Origin: Purshia tridentata | Lineage: Eukaryota > Streptophyta > Magnoliopsida > Rosales > Rosaceae | Reading direction: 5' to 3' | Length of the DNA stretch: 61,190 nucleotides | Assembly (NCBI GenBank): GCA_003254885.1 | Contig: QANT01004081.1 | Coordinates: 1-61,190 of the forward strand | Shown: positions 1 to 12,780 of the stretch, in pieces | Numbering within the stretch: position 1 is the stretch's first letter | Layout of the letters: each line of letters opens with the position of its first letter | Program-made: the position numbers and the translations under genes | The notes under the pieces: generated by a model | What the model was told of the DNA's origin: nothing | Database searches by the model: none | The model's input: the letters and a program-made list of their open reading frames with translations, nothing else

Positions 1-2362
1 TTTACCCCTCTCCCCCTCCCTCTCTCTCTCTCTCTTCCCTCTCTACGGCCACCCCTCCCAACCTAGCCACTCCTTCGGCCCCTCTCTCTCTCTTGCCTCC
101 CTCTTCTCTCTCGTCTGGCATGGCCAACATAGTTTGGAAGGAGCTGGGTTGGGAGTGTTTGTTTAAGAGAGGGAAAGAGAGATAGAAATAAAAAGTGCGA
201 TAGAGAATAAGATAAAAAAGAAAAAGAGTTTATACTTTAAATTAAGTATATTATAAAAGTATTTTGTAGTTGATGGATACAGTTAAAATACACCCATAAT
301 TGAGTGTCTAAATTGAAATTTTGCCTAATTTTAAAGTAGAATGAAGATTCCAAGCAATTATGATTACATATAAAAATGTTATATTTTCATAAAATAAGTC
401 ATGACTCTGACTCATGAGTAGGTCATACTTGAAAGTTGAATAATCATTATATATTGCATTGTCAGCTGCAATGTCCATTTCCATGGTCCTAAATACTAAC
501 AAATCCAAAATGGCTTTCTTATTGTTGTTTTGGTAGTTTGGGCCCCTTTGCTTTTTTGTTGTTTCCTGGGCTGTGCCTGTTGGGTATCCCCTGTTCTGCC
601 CTCTGGGCCATGTTCTGTTGTTCTGCCCATTCGGACAGTTAACCGTGGATCTGTTTATTAATTTTGATGCAAAACTTTTTAATTCCAAGTACTTGTCAAT
701 TTTTTGTTCCAACTTCTAAATGACTCGCTTAATCAATTGAATAATTAATAACAATGAAAATTCAACACTTGAAACTTCAAAGCAATGCATTTTGAAACTT
801 TGAATTAGTGGTAAAGGTTAGGTAAAATTTATATTAATTATATATCATTTACTTGTCAAAACTAATTAATTGATCACGCTACGAATATGCATGCATGTAG
901 AACTCGGTGCTTTACGATATGTGTCGCCAACACAGTGCGTGGAAAATCCAAGTTTTTCAAAGGAATATTAATCCTTTTTTGAACTTTTCATCATTTTAAT
1001 CTTTTATAATTTTTTGAAGGACCTTTAGGGGACCCTAAAGTTTAACAGTAATCAAATGATTTTATATCCACTTCTGCATTCATACACGTATATATATCGA
1101 AAATTGTTGACCAACAGGCAACACGTAATCCCCGAATAAAAGTTTTCCAAATTTGATTATAAAGTAATTAATTAGTGGTTATAGTCTTTTTTACAAAGGT
1201 CATATATAGTGTCCCCTATAGTCGTAGAGGACCTACACTGTTTTTCCTTTATGAAAGTCTCAATCAATCAAGCCCAAATGGAGAGAAGGTGGACGTATTT
1301 TTTAATTGAATTGATGCAGTAAAAAACATGGTACTAAGTCACAGCTGTGAAGGTTATGGAATGCCATAACTGTTGGTTTGATTCCAACAAGACAAGTCAG
1401 AGGCAAAGTAAATGATCATCTTCATCTATGTGACTAGATATATAGACCAAACAAGGGAAACAGCTATTAATCAATCAATATATATTACTTGCCCATTTTT
1501 AACTAATGAGATTGAGAACACAAAATGTGGAAACTGCATGTGAATATGTGATGCAATCACTCGGTAAATTTTTATTACAAATTGCTCTGGACATATTCGA
1601 ATGAAGTTGGTGAGAAGTATTATTACAAATTGGCATATATAACTCACAAGAGTAAATTTTGTAGGCAATTGGATTCCATCCTTATGTCCATTTAAGACCC
1701 TTTTTAAAGAAAATGAATTTATGTAATAAGTTAGTTGGGCTCTCAAAAATGTGGACATGAATTATGAAACCCACACTTTATGAATTTTCCCAATCCAATA
1801 TTGATATTCCACCAAATTTTAATAGTGCACGGATCTTAATAGAATTAGAGTCTTAATTTAGAATTAATGTAGTTACTAGTTCACATTTTATTTTATTTCT
1901 GATTATTACATATATATATCGGTCTCTGTAACCTGCGATTTATTTATATTGCCGCCATAACAGTGTTGTTGGAGGCAGGGCAGCCCCTGCAGTTTGACCC
2001 TTTAAAAGAACAAATCTTCTTACCGCCACCCCTCTCTCTCTGATATATTACCTATCTTTTCGTGTCTATCTCTCTTTCTTCTATCTTTGTGTTTTCAAAA
2101 CCAACCAACGAAAACACTTCTCTTTCTTGTGTTTTTGCTTCTATTGTTTCATTCATTGTACATTAACTTGTGATCTTCATAGTTCAAAATCCTCCCTTTC
2201 ATTCACGAATCTCTCTCTCTGTGTCTCTTTCTTTCCCTCCAAGTCACCAAAAACTCCATCTGTTTGCTTCCGTTGTTTTTGTCGCCGCTTTGCTGTCGTT
2301 TTGTTCTGTTTAAGATTAGTTTTTTCGGAAGCATCGAAAGCAGTTTTGTTGCAGTGCAAAAA
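1..2362. other. Intergenic DNA and 5' leader upstream of the LRR receptor kinase
   Basis: No gene is supported here. The first 120 bases are pyrimidine-rich with CT runs, and most of the rest is AT-rich. From about 1960 to 2362 the sequence turns pyrimidine-rich (CT runs near 2030 and 2210), which fits the promoter and 5' leader of the kinase gene that starts at 2363. Short open frames in this stretch have no recognisable domain. Confidence 0.6.
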
Positions 2363-5300
2363 ATGGGGTTCGTGCTTTCGAACTCTAGGATTGTTTTCGT
2401 TGTTGTTTTGGGGTTTCTGGCTGTGAATTGCTCTCACGCTCAACTTCTGCCTCTAGAAGAAGGTAAGTCTGAAAATCCTTTATTTTCGCTTCAAGTTTTT
2501 GAAATTTGGCAACAAAACGTTTCTGCTTCTTTTGCTTTGCAGAAGATTTCATTGTTAAGTTTAACACTCATTGTGAGTATAAGTTTTGGGCATTGCATTG
2601 CACTTTCTTGTTATAACTGCTCTGTTTGGTTCTGAGAAATTGTAGGAAAGCAAAAGAAGTTTGATATTTTTACTCTACTTGAGTGCCCTCTTTCTCTTAT
2701 CTATGTGTGTGTGTCTGCTATGTTTCGATTTCCATTGCTATGTTTTACCCTCTTGTCTGTGCATCCAAACAGTGGGTTATGTTACTTTCTCTTCTCTTCT
2801 TTTCTCCTATCTATCTATGTGTGTGTGTCTGCTCTGTTTCGGTTTCCATTGTTATGGTTTACCCTGTTTTCTGTGAATCCAAAGTTTCCAGAGAGTGGGT
2901 TATGTTATTTTTTCAATTTCCTGACTTTATTTCTTTCTGATCTTTGGTTTTGAAAATTTATGCGTTTTCGCTTCAAGGATTCAAAAGAAACTCATTATTT
3001 TCTATGATTTTTTTTTTTTACAAAAGTTGTTTCTTCTTTTCCCAAATTGATTGCTTTATGTTTCAATTAGTTTGAAAAATATTTTATTCTTATAATCTGG
3101 TTTTTTTTTTCTTTGGACCACTGTCAATTGATTTTGACAAATAAGATTTTTTTATTATTTTTGTTTGGGTCAGATGACGAGTAAAAATTCACACATTCAA
3201 AAAGTCAAAAACACAATAATAGGGGCAGAATTACAAACAAAAATAGAAAGGGGAAACTGCCCATTCAGAATGACAGCTTCAATTCTTACTGAATTTTATG
3301 CTGTAGCTAGAGGTCAACACAAGCCATGAGCCATTTTAGCTCAATTACCGAAACACCCTTAGTATTGAAAGAACCCAGCAGCATCATAATTCATAAACAA
3401 TTATCTTTTTTGCTAAATGATATCAATTTGACAATTTCAATCTTTATCCCTTTTAATATCCCTCAATTTTATTATCTGACACACAATGTTGTGGATGTAT
3501 GAGGTTATGGGTCCAGAAGAGTTGCTAGTTGGGATCCCATCCCATGGTCCTTCCCTCCCTGTTGGCTAGTCCAAGGGAGAGAGAGAAAATAAATTGTCAT
3601 GAGGGGCATAAAGGTCTTAAAATCATTTATGTAAATGCAAGTTGCAGAATAAAGGGTCTAGCTGGTGATATTATTAGGTTAAGGTGCCTGTCACAAAATC
3701 TACAATTTTGATATATTTGAATTCTTTATTTTATTTTATTGTTATTATTATCTTTTGTTTTTTTAATTACTATTTTTGTTGTTTTGGGTTTTCATAATTT
3801 ATTTAAGGGACTGCATTATGTGATTTTCATATAGGTGGCATGGTTTTTTGGGTTGTATAGTGATGCATAATTGCATGAGGTGGCATGAGTTTCTTATTAG
3901 TTTTGAGTCTTTTGTCCATATTAGGATGTTTATTTTTATTTTTAAAGAAGCTGAACTTGTCAACAGAGAATTTTTTTTAATGCAGAAATAAGTAAAAGTT
4001 TATTACTTATTACAAGCATTCTTGTTGTTTTGTTAGAATAGACACAATTAGAAAACAAATGGGTAGGTTGCAGATGATACCATGACTTTTGGATTATTAT
4101 GAGCTTATTCGGTAGACTGGAATCGGGTTTTGGGTTGAACCGGTATAATAATCAAAGGTTCGGCAGTGTGTGAACATCGGCTACATGCATAGTTTTGAAT
4201 CTTTGACTATTCCTTCTGTCATCCATCCATGACTGCTGAATGGTCAGACCCCATAAAAGAAAAAAGATATTGTTATTTAATATGAATTTTGACCATTTGT
4301 TCTGTATATGAATGTTGATCACCATGTATTCTTTTTTTTCTTTTTTTTGGGGGGACCATCTATTGAATATGAATTTTGACCTATTTTATTGAAGATGGGT
4401 CTGATACTCCCGTATGCAGGTTTAAATTTGAGATGATGCCTAGGCCTTTAAGAATCTGTTAAATGTTTTTTTTCATTTGCTTGTTAATGTACATTTCAGT
4501 TTTTGTTTTGTTTTTTCATTTTTGTGTTTTAGTTTCTTCTAAGGGTAAATCTTGTTTAAAAATTTATATAAAAGGAGGAAGCCAACTTTGCAAGTTTGGG
4601 GATTCAAAGAGAACCACCATTGATATATATGATTCTCCATGTGCAAACCTGTCTTTGATGCTCCATTGACAAATAAAAACTTTTCAATGTGGGTCTGAAT
4701 AAAAAACTGAATATGGGTGGTACAATGTGATTTGGGTTTATGGAGTGAGAGAATGTTAACTTGTTAAGTTTCAAGATTAGGGTTTGTGCTTGGGTTGATG
4801 GGTGGTAGTATGGGTTTATGCTTGGGCGTGGTGAATAATGAACGTTTTTTTTAAAGGGTATTTAGTCCTTTTGAATAATTTTAATGAGGGGTAAATTGAC
4901 ATAAAAATTTTCTGATGAGTGGTTCTTTTGGTGCCAATAGAAGCACCCTTTGGCATAATTAGTTGTGGAAAAAGCCCCTTCCAAATTTAAAAACACTTGT
5001 GGTTGCACATGCGCCATTCTTTTTTTTTTTAATTATTATTGTAATCGCTATTTCTATTGTAAACTTATTAATTCATATTACTAATTGATCTGCATGTAAC
5101 AACTTTGGCATAATTAGTTGTGGAAAAAGCCCCTTCCAAATTTAAAAACACTTGTGGTTGCACATGCGCCATTCTTTTTTTTTTTAATTATTATTGTAAT
5201 CGCTATTTCTATTGTAAACTTATTAATTCATATTACTAACTGATCTGCATGTAACAGTGAAAACTCTTGAAACAATATCCAACAAACTACAGATACCTTA

Positions 5301-8300
5301 TTGGAAAATCAGCCAAGGTTCTTGCCAAAATGGTGGATCAGCCTTTTACAAGTACATCAACGACGATAGTCTAAGCAATGTCACATGCAACTGTACCTTT
5401 GCAAACAACACTTGCCATGTCACAATCATGTATGACTTTATTGCATTGATGTTTTGTTGCTTTTGAATTTTTCTGCTCAAACTTATTTCTTTGATCATGT
5501 AAAATATTTGGCTTATTTCTTTCCTGTTCTAACTTCTATATATATTATTTTTACTTAAATGTTGGTGTGACAGCCTGCTGAAGGGTCTCAGTTTGACGGG
5601 AGTTATACCTGAAGAATTTGGAAATCTTACTTATCTGCAACAACTGTAAGTGATGCTACATGTTTTACTTAAATGTTGGTATGAGCTTCTTCAACAATGG
5701 GACGTCGATCTTTTATTTAATGGCCAAAAGACAATAAACAATGAGAAAGACTAAGCTTTTCCATTTTATTTTATTAAACAGTGATTTAACTCGCAACTAC
5801 ATCAATGGAACAATCCCTGCAAGCAGCCTTTCTCGTGCCCCTCTTCGCATTCTGTAAGTGATTATATGCCTTTATATCAATGAGGGCCTTTATTTATGCC
5901 CATATGGGTATTGTTAATATCTATCAGGCCTGTGTTAGCATGTAACTATTGGTATACTGCAGGTCTGCTTTGGGAAATCGAATCAGTGGTACCATTCCTA
6001 CAGAAATTGGCGACATCACTACACTCAGGGAGCTGTAAGTCTTCAAATGATTGTTGTTCATTGCCTAATTGGAGAAAGAGAATGAATGTTTGTAAACTTG
6101 ATTTCTAAACTGCATTTTCTCAGGGTGTTGGAAGATAATCGGCTTGAAGGGCCTCTTCCCGAAAGCCTTGGGAGTCTGAGTAACTTGGAAAGACTGTAAG
6201 ACTGCCATTCACATTGTTATTTGTCATTTTAATCTTTCATTTATTTCTGCAACCAATGTGTGTAGATTTTGACATTTTGTTGATCAATAAGACCTATTTG
6301 CCTGTCAGCTTTAAGGTAAATGCATAATTGACACTTTCTTATTTCTGCAGCCTTATTTCGGCGAACAACTTTACAGGCATAATACCAGAATCATTTGCAA
6401 ATCTAAAGAACTTAACTAATTTGTAAGTGATGCAGAATCACTCAATTGCTTGGATACCTATTATTTTTAAATATAAGAACTTCTCATCTTATTTACTGCC
6501 TGCAGTAGGATAGATGGGAGCCGAATATCAGGGAAGATACCTAATTTTATTGGAAGCTGGACCAAACTTGAAAGACTGTGAGTGTTGCTCTTCATTATCT
6601 TTATCTTCCATCTTTTACTCCTTGAAATCAAGTTTCTGATTGTTGGTTAATGTTGATATGTTGCCCATTGAACAATTAAATCTGTTGCAGGGATATACAA
6701 GGCACATCCATGGAAGGCCCCATTCCTTCCAACATATCTTTGCTGACAGAGCTAACTGAATTGTGAGATCACACTCATCATCTTGTAATTACATATTTAG
6801 GGTAGTGATCTGGTGCATGGTTACTAATGGAAAATCTACAGCAATACAAGTGAATGTTACTGATGTGTCTTCTGTATCAGGAGGATATCTGATTTGAATG
6901 CATCAAATATACCTTTTCCAAATTTGCAGGATATCAAAAAGTTGCAAAGATTGTGAGTTCAATGTCACATAAGCCTACTGAAACTGTTGTTCAGTGTAAT
7001 ATCTGTTTTTTCACAATTATGCTAACCTACTGAATTTTGGTTTCATCTCTGTGGCTCAGGATTCTGAGAAATTGCTCAATTAATGGATCAATCCCAGATT
7101 ACATTGGAGATTTTACAGAATTAACAACATTGTAAGTGCCTAGGATCAGCACACTTGTAGAATGCTTAAATTTACTAATCACCAACGAATTGAAGAAGAA
7201 TTCGAGTTTATGAATTCATAAAACTTTTTGTATGTTGGGTTATTAATTATAAAATGAAGGCTATTTCTTATAAATATTTCTTAAATAAGTTATTACTTGT
7301 CAATAATAAATACTCCTCTAAGAATTGAGACTTTTTTCTCTCTTATAGGGACCTGAGTTTTAACAAGTTGACTGGTGAAATTCCAGCGACAATTCAGACG
7401 GTTGATAGTTTAAATTACATGTAAGTCAATTAAAATGATGAAGTGTTAGCTAATTTGTTCAAATGCTTCACATTATATTTATCTCTCAAATTAGCTATAT
7501 CAGTATCTTTTATTGACAGTAAGTTCTATGGGTGCAGGTTTTTGACAAACAACTTACTGACTGGAGATGTACCAAGTTGGATATTGAAGAACGAACATAA
7601 GCTGTTAGTCTATTACTCTTACTAATCAATGAATTTTATTTCATCTGTGTTTATTTATTTCTAACTGTAAATTTACTTTGGCCTTTCATGTGACTCATGT
7701 GGCCAACTTTGATCTCAAGTTCATATATTTCTTTGTATTTTGAATTTAGACTTGTCATCAATGCATGAAAATCTGTTTCAGGGATTTATCTTACAACAAT
7801 TTCACAGGATCACCTACAGTTGGTTGCCAACAACAGTCAAGTGTGTAAGTTTATTAACATCGAAAGCTTTTCCTAATAAAAAATATACACACACACTGGT
7901 GCGAAGGCATTAACAAATCAAAGCATATATATTCCTCCTATGTTTTACTCACTAAATTTTCATATACATATTATGTGCTCTTTATTTGTCTTATGTTATC
8001 TATCTAATACTAATTCCCTTTATTAATAAACAGGAATTTAGTTTCTTGTTGTTCCTCTTCACAAAACTCGTACGTTCTTTGCTTACTAAAACTTTTATTT
8101 ATTTATTGTTTCATCAAATTTCATATGATACATGTATATGACTGAGCCTTAATTCTTTCAACAAATAGATGGTGCTTCAAGAAGGGACTCCCTTGCTCCT
8201 CAAAACCCAAACGTGAGTTTAGATTCATATAAGATTTTGCTTTCATGAACTCGAACCAGCTTATGACTGGAGCTCTATATGGTCATTATGGGTGTCATAT

Positions 8301-11300
8301 CTAATACAGTTCCCATTACACCTGCAGATCATTCTTTGTTTATCAACTGTGGGGGTAGTGCGATGGAAGTTGAGGGTAATCAATATGAAGAGGACTTAAG
8401 CTCTGAGGGACCATCAAACTTCTTTTCTGCATCTGAAAAATGGGGTTATAGCAGTACAGGGGTCTACACAGGCAACGTGGATGCAGATTTCATAGCAACA
8501 AACAGATTTTCTCTGAAAATGAATGGTCAAAAATTTTATGAAACGGCACGCCTTTCCCCTCTCTCACTCAAGTATTATGGCCTTTGCATGCTAAAGGGCA
8601 GTTACAAAGTGCAGCTCCATTTTGCTGAAATAATGTTTACTGATAACAATACATATAGCGACCTTGGGAGGCGCATATTTGATGTCTCAATTCAAGTGAG
8701 TAAAAATGGACTTTTGTTATTGTAAAATTTTCATTTATCATTTGTAATTCTTAATTGATTTCTTTACAATATTTGAATTTGGTTGAATGTAGTAAAGTTG
8801 TAATTTTATTTTTGCACAGGGGAATTTGGTTGAGAAGGATTTCAATATTATGGAGGCAGCAGGAGGTGTTGGTAAGGACATCATCAAAGAATATAATGTT
8901 CTTGTTAATGGTAGCACTCTAGAGATCCACTTATACTGGGCAGGGAAAGGAACTACTGCCATTCCTTTCAGAAGTGTCTATGGACCGCTTATATCTGCAA
9001 TTACAGTGACACCGAGTAAGTTTTAGTTATGTTCTAGGATTTCAACCCTTCTTTCTACTTGCATGCATAATAATAACTTCTCCTTCGTTTGCAGATTTTA
9101 AGGTTGATACAGGGGGCCTATCTGCTGGAGCTATTGCCGGCATTGTAGTAGCATCATGTATGCTTGTTGTATTGATTGTGATAGTCCTTCGATATATGGG
9201 TTACTTAGGGGGAAAAGACCTTGAAGATAAAGGTGAGGACAATATCTGCCATAAAAGTTTGTTCCTTGTCACTCATGCAAGGAGGGAATGCATCTTAAAT
9301 ATCTACAATCTTTCCTCATTGCAGAACTGCGGCGTGGGCTAGAACTACAAACAGGTTATTTCACTCTACGACAAATTAAGGCTGCCACTAGTAACTTTGA
9401 TCCTTCAAATAAGATAGGTGAAGGAGGTTTTGGGCCTGTTTACAAGGTAAGGATTATTATGAGAATATTTATTTACCTTTTTACATTTGGCCTCGGCACT
9501 AATGCATGCACAAATGTGAAAGTAATGATGATTAGATAAAGGAAAACTCTTCTTATAGACAGGATTCTGAAATAACCTTGCATGCTTATTAGGGTGTACT
9601 GTCAGATGGTGCCGTAATTGCTGTCAAGCAGCTCTCATCCAAATCAAAGCAGGGAAATCGTGAATTTGTGAATGAGATAGGCATGATATCTGCTTTGCAG
9701 CACCCAAATCTCGTGAAGCTTTTTGGTTGTTGTATTGAAGGAAACCAGCTGTTGCTTATATATGAATACATGGAAAACAATAGTCTTGCCCGTGCGCTTT
9801 TTGGTAAGTAGTTGCAATTTCTTCAGCTGAATGTAATGAATTTATATTAAGTCTTGTATCTGAATCTCTCTCCCTTCCTCTCTTATATTTGTAGGTCGTG
9901 ACGAACAACGGCTAAATTTGGACTGGAAAACAAGAAAGAAGATATGCATGGGGATAGCAAGGGGATTAGCGTATCTTCATGAAGAATCAAGGTTGAAAAT
10001 TGTTCACAGGGATATAAAGGCAACCAATGTGCTGCTTGATAGGAATCTAAATGCCAAGATATCTGACTTCGGTTTAGCTAAGCTAGATGAAGAAGAGAAC
10101 ACACATATCAGCACACGAATAGCTGGAACAATGTGAGCTTTCTTTCTCACATCTTTTAGCTTTACTAAATATGTATTAATATGGCTCCTTGGCCTGGAGT
10201 TTGTTTTATAAGATAATGAGAGAATAAGAAATGCATATTGATAGATGGGAAATATAGAAACATAAAGATATACTTTTTCATTTAGAAATTTCTTATATGC
10301 TTGTCTTAGCCTTAATTCGCTGTTGATTAATGGCACTATACTAACTGATGTGGAGCTATCTGCTATTTCTGCAGAGGCTATATGGCTCCTGAATACGCAA
10401 TGAGAGGTTACTTGACTGACAAAGCAGACGTTTACAGCTTTGGTATTGTTGCCTTAGAAATTGTCAGTGGAAAGAGCAACACAAATTACAGGCCAAAGGA
10501 GGAGTTCGTGTATCTTCTTGATGGGGTAAGCTTCATGCATTGTATTCTGTAATCTTTTTAAAGATCTTTTTGCTCCACTCTACATGTGTAGTTATACCTC
10601 TTAAAATTTGTGTGTTTTGGAAAGATCACATGGAAACCTAAACTGTGTTATCAACATTCAATATGTCCTCAAAGTAAACAGAATCTCTGTGCTCTAATTA
10701 AAAATGGAAATCCTTTTGAACATGGTTTTCAGCAGACAAACGCCCTGTTTTCCTAAATGTCTTAGTTTTCATCAATTGCATCCACGTAGCTTTTAGTGCA
10801 TGTTAGGCTTTGCAAGTTTGACTTGGAATATATTCATAAGGTGTTAAATGCCTTTGTTTTTCCACATGTAACTGAAGGCCTATGTCCTACAAGAGCAAGG
10901 AAACCTGCTAGAACTTGTGGATCCAAGTCTTGGTTCAAACTACTCCAAAGAGGAAGCAATAACAATGCTTAACTTGGCACTCTTATGCACCAACCCATCA
11001 CCCACTCTCCGACCACCCATGTCTTCTGTAGTAAGTATGCTTGAAGGAAAAAGTCCGGTTCAAGCACTAACAGTCAAGCGCAGTTCAGTGGAACAGGATG
11101 CAAAGTTCAAAGCCTTTGAGAGGTTATCACAAGACAGCCAAACACAAATCTCTACATTCTCGCAAGATATTCATGCAAGGGGCGCGTCAATGGATGGTCC
11201 ATGGGTTGATTCCTCGGTTTCTCTCCCAAGTAAGGATGAGACCCTGGAAGAGTCTTCATCAAACAAGCTACTTAAGGATTTATATGATGTAAACTTAGAG

Positions 11301-11303
11301 TGA
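2363..11303 (+). CDS. LRR-malectin receptor-like serine/threonine kinase (LRR-VIII-2 type)
   Basis: Plasma-membrane receptor kinase, 1016 aa in 24 exons, open throughout. Exons: 2363-2462, 5258-5429, 5574-5645, 5782-5853, 5963-6034, 6124-6195, 6351-6422, 6506-6577, 6691-6762, 6881-6952, 7060-7131, 7349-7420, 7538-7603, 7782-7844, 8034-8069, 8169-8212, 8328-8695, 8820-9015, 9095-9232, 9325-9446, 9593-9803, 9895-10132, 10375-10525, 10878-11303. A signal peptide covers about residues 1-26. LRRs run from about 91 to 373; ten of their exons are exactly 72 nt with phase-2 introns. The malectin domain covers about 401-588 and the transmembrane helix about 600-625. The kinase has the GEGGFG loop, VIAVKQ lysine (about 687), HRDIK (Asp about 785) and DFG (about 803), so an active RD kinase is expected. 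Known relatives include Arabidopsis At1g07650 and At1g53430. The ligand is unknown. Confidence 0.95.
4951..5254. repeat. Near-perfect 155-bp tandem duplication in kinase intron 1
   Basis: Two head-to-tail copies (about 4951-5099 and 5106-5254) with a 155-bp period. I see essentially one substitution (TACTAATTGATC versus TACTAACTGATC). The second copy abuts the real acceptor of exon 2 (GTAACAG). The first copy ends GTAACAA and cannot serve as that acceptor. Confidence 0.9.
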
Positions 11304-12780
11304 TGGAAGCTGAGGAGATCTCTTTTTCATTTGAATTTTGTCTACATTCTTTTGTAAAGGGCGTAGTGATAAAATTCTTACTAGGAGAGGTTTCCCTCAA
11401 ATGACAGAACATGAAAAGCTGCAAATTTTACAGTTCCAGGAGTCAACCGATGTCTAGAATCTAGATATAGTTCTATTTAATATAGTGGATGACATCAATC
11501 CCCCTTTCTTAGTACAGATCTTGAATTAAATTCTCATGTACAACACCTACACAAATGCAATTTGGCCTTTTATTTATGTACTAGTGACTATTGGGGTGAG
11601 AAAAGTCAAAGTGTAGGTGAAAAATTATAGAAACTTACTGAGGTTAGCTTAGGTGATTAGGGTAAATGTAACTAAAAAAATTATAAAATACTACTCAAAC
11701 ATCCTTAATATACCATACTTATTCTCAAATTCCAGTAAGTGAGAAAATTGTAGGGCAATGGAGGAAATATTTTTGGTGTAAGAACTTCTCACAATAATTG
11801 ATTATGTGATTAGAAGCACTCTTTAAATCAGTTTAATAATGACATAACAATATTTAATTTATTCAAATATAATCCAAGTCTAAACTTCATTTCTCTTTGA
11901 TAAGTAAATATTGTACATATATGATAAATCTAGACTTATACATAAAATTTTATGTTTAATTATGACTTTCATCAAAAAATTCTACCAAACTTAGTCCCTT
12001 GTTCGTTGTCCAAATTTTATACTCATGGTCAATATAATTCCTTCACAACCATGGGTTGAAAAAAATGCACATGATTTTGATGCCGTTTGTTAATATTATT
12101 TTATAAAAATCATATTACATACAAATTGAGAAAAAACAATTAAATATAAAATTGGGCGTCACAGACTCACAATGCATTTTATTTTATGGAATTGTCGTTT
12201 GGTCTGTGACGGCATTTACATCCACAAACCGTGAGAACAATATTCCCGCCTATGTAAATCCCCCTATCCTCTGCGCCAGTCACCACACATCCCCACAAAT
12301 GACACATCCTTTTGCCGCTTGCGTGGCGTTAATGGAAACCTGTGCGCACTACGCACCCCGCGCATTTTACCCAACCACTCCCTCTCTATCTCAGTAATCA
12401 GCATCTCACACTTCTTCACACTTAGTCTGAGCTCCTAAATCCCAAATGAAAAGCCCTCATATGATTAACTATGGCCATGCCATTTCTTTCTACTTTTACT
12501 TGTTTTTTTCGAGCTTATAGAAGATTCAAGTTTTGATTTTTCCTTTCATAGTTTTCGATTTCTTTTTTAATTCGGATTTTCTTTACGAATTTTGACATTT
12601 CAGCGTTTGTGTTTGTTTGACACTATCAGAAGCTCGAAAAGCTTTGTTTGCCATTATTAGAAGCTCAAAACCCTAATCTCGCTGTTTTTGGGTTTGACGA
12701 TTCATTGCTGTTGGTTTTTGTGCTATGAAGAAGCTCTGACTGTTTCCGCGAAACCCAAAAAGCTTTCAACTTTCACCGAA
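11304..12780. other. Intergenic: kinase 3' UTR and promoter/5' leader of the TGD4-like gene
   Basis: AT-rich from 11304 to about 12150, then more mixed. The last 350 bases hold a T-rich leader with AAACCCTAA-like motifs near 12668. An in-frame ATG at 12688 lies upstream of the preferred start of the next gene. No other gene is seen. Confidence 0.6.

Noticed and set aside
308..712. Open frame of 134 codons on the minus strand
   Set aside because: No domain, no splice context and AT-rich low-complexity composition; it looks like chance.
2127..2953. Overlapping open frames of 60-123 codons on both strands
   Set aside because: They lie in the pyrimidine-rich leader, exon 1 and intron 1 of the receptor kinase. 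Only the frame starting at 2363 joins to exon 2 in phase.
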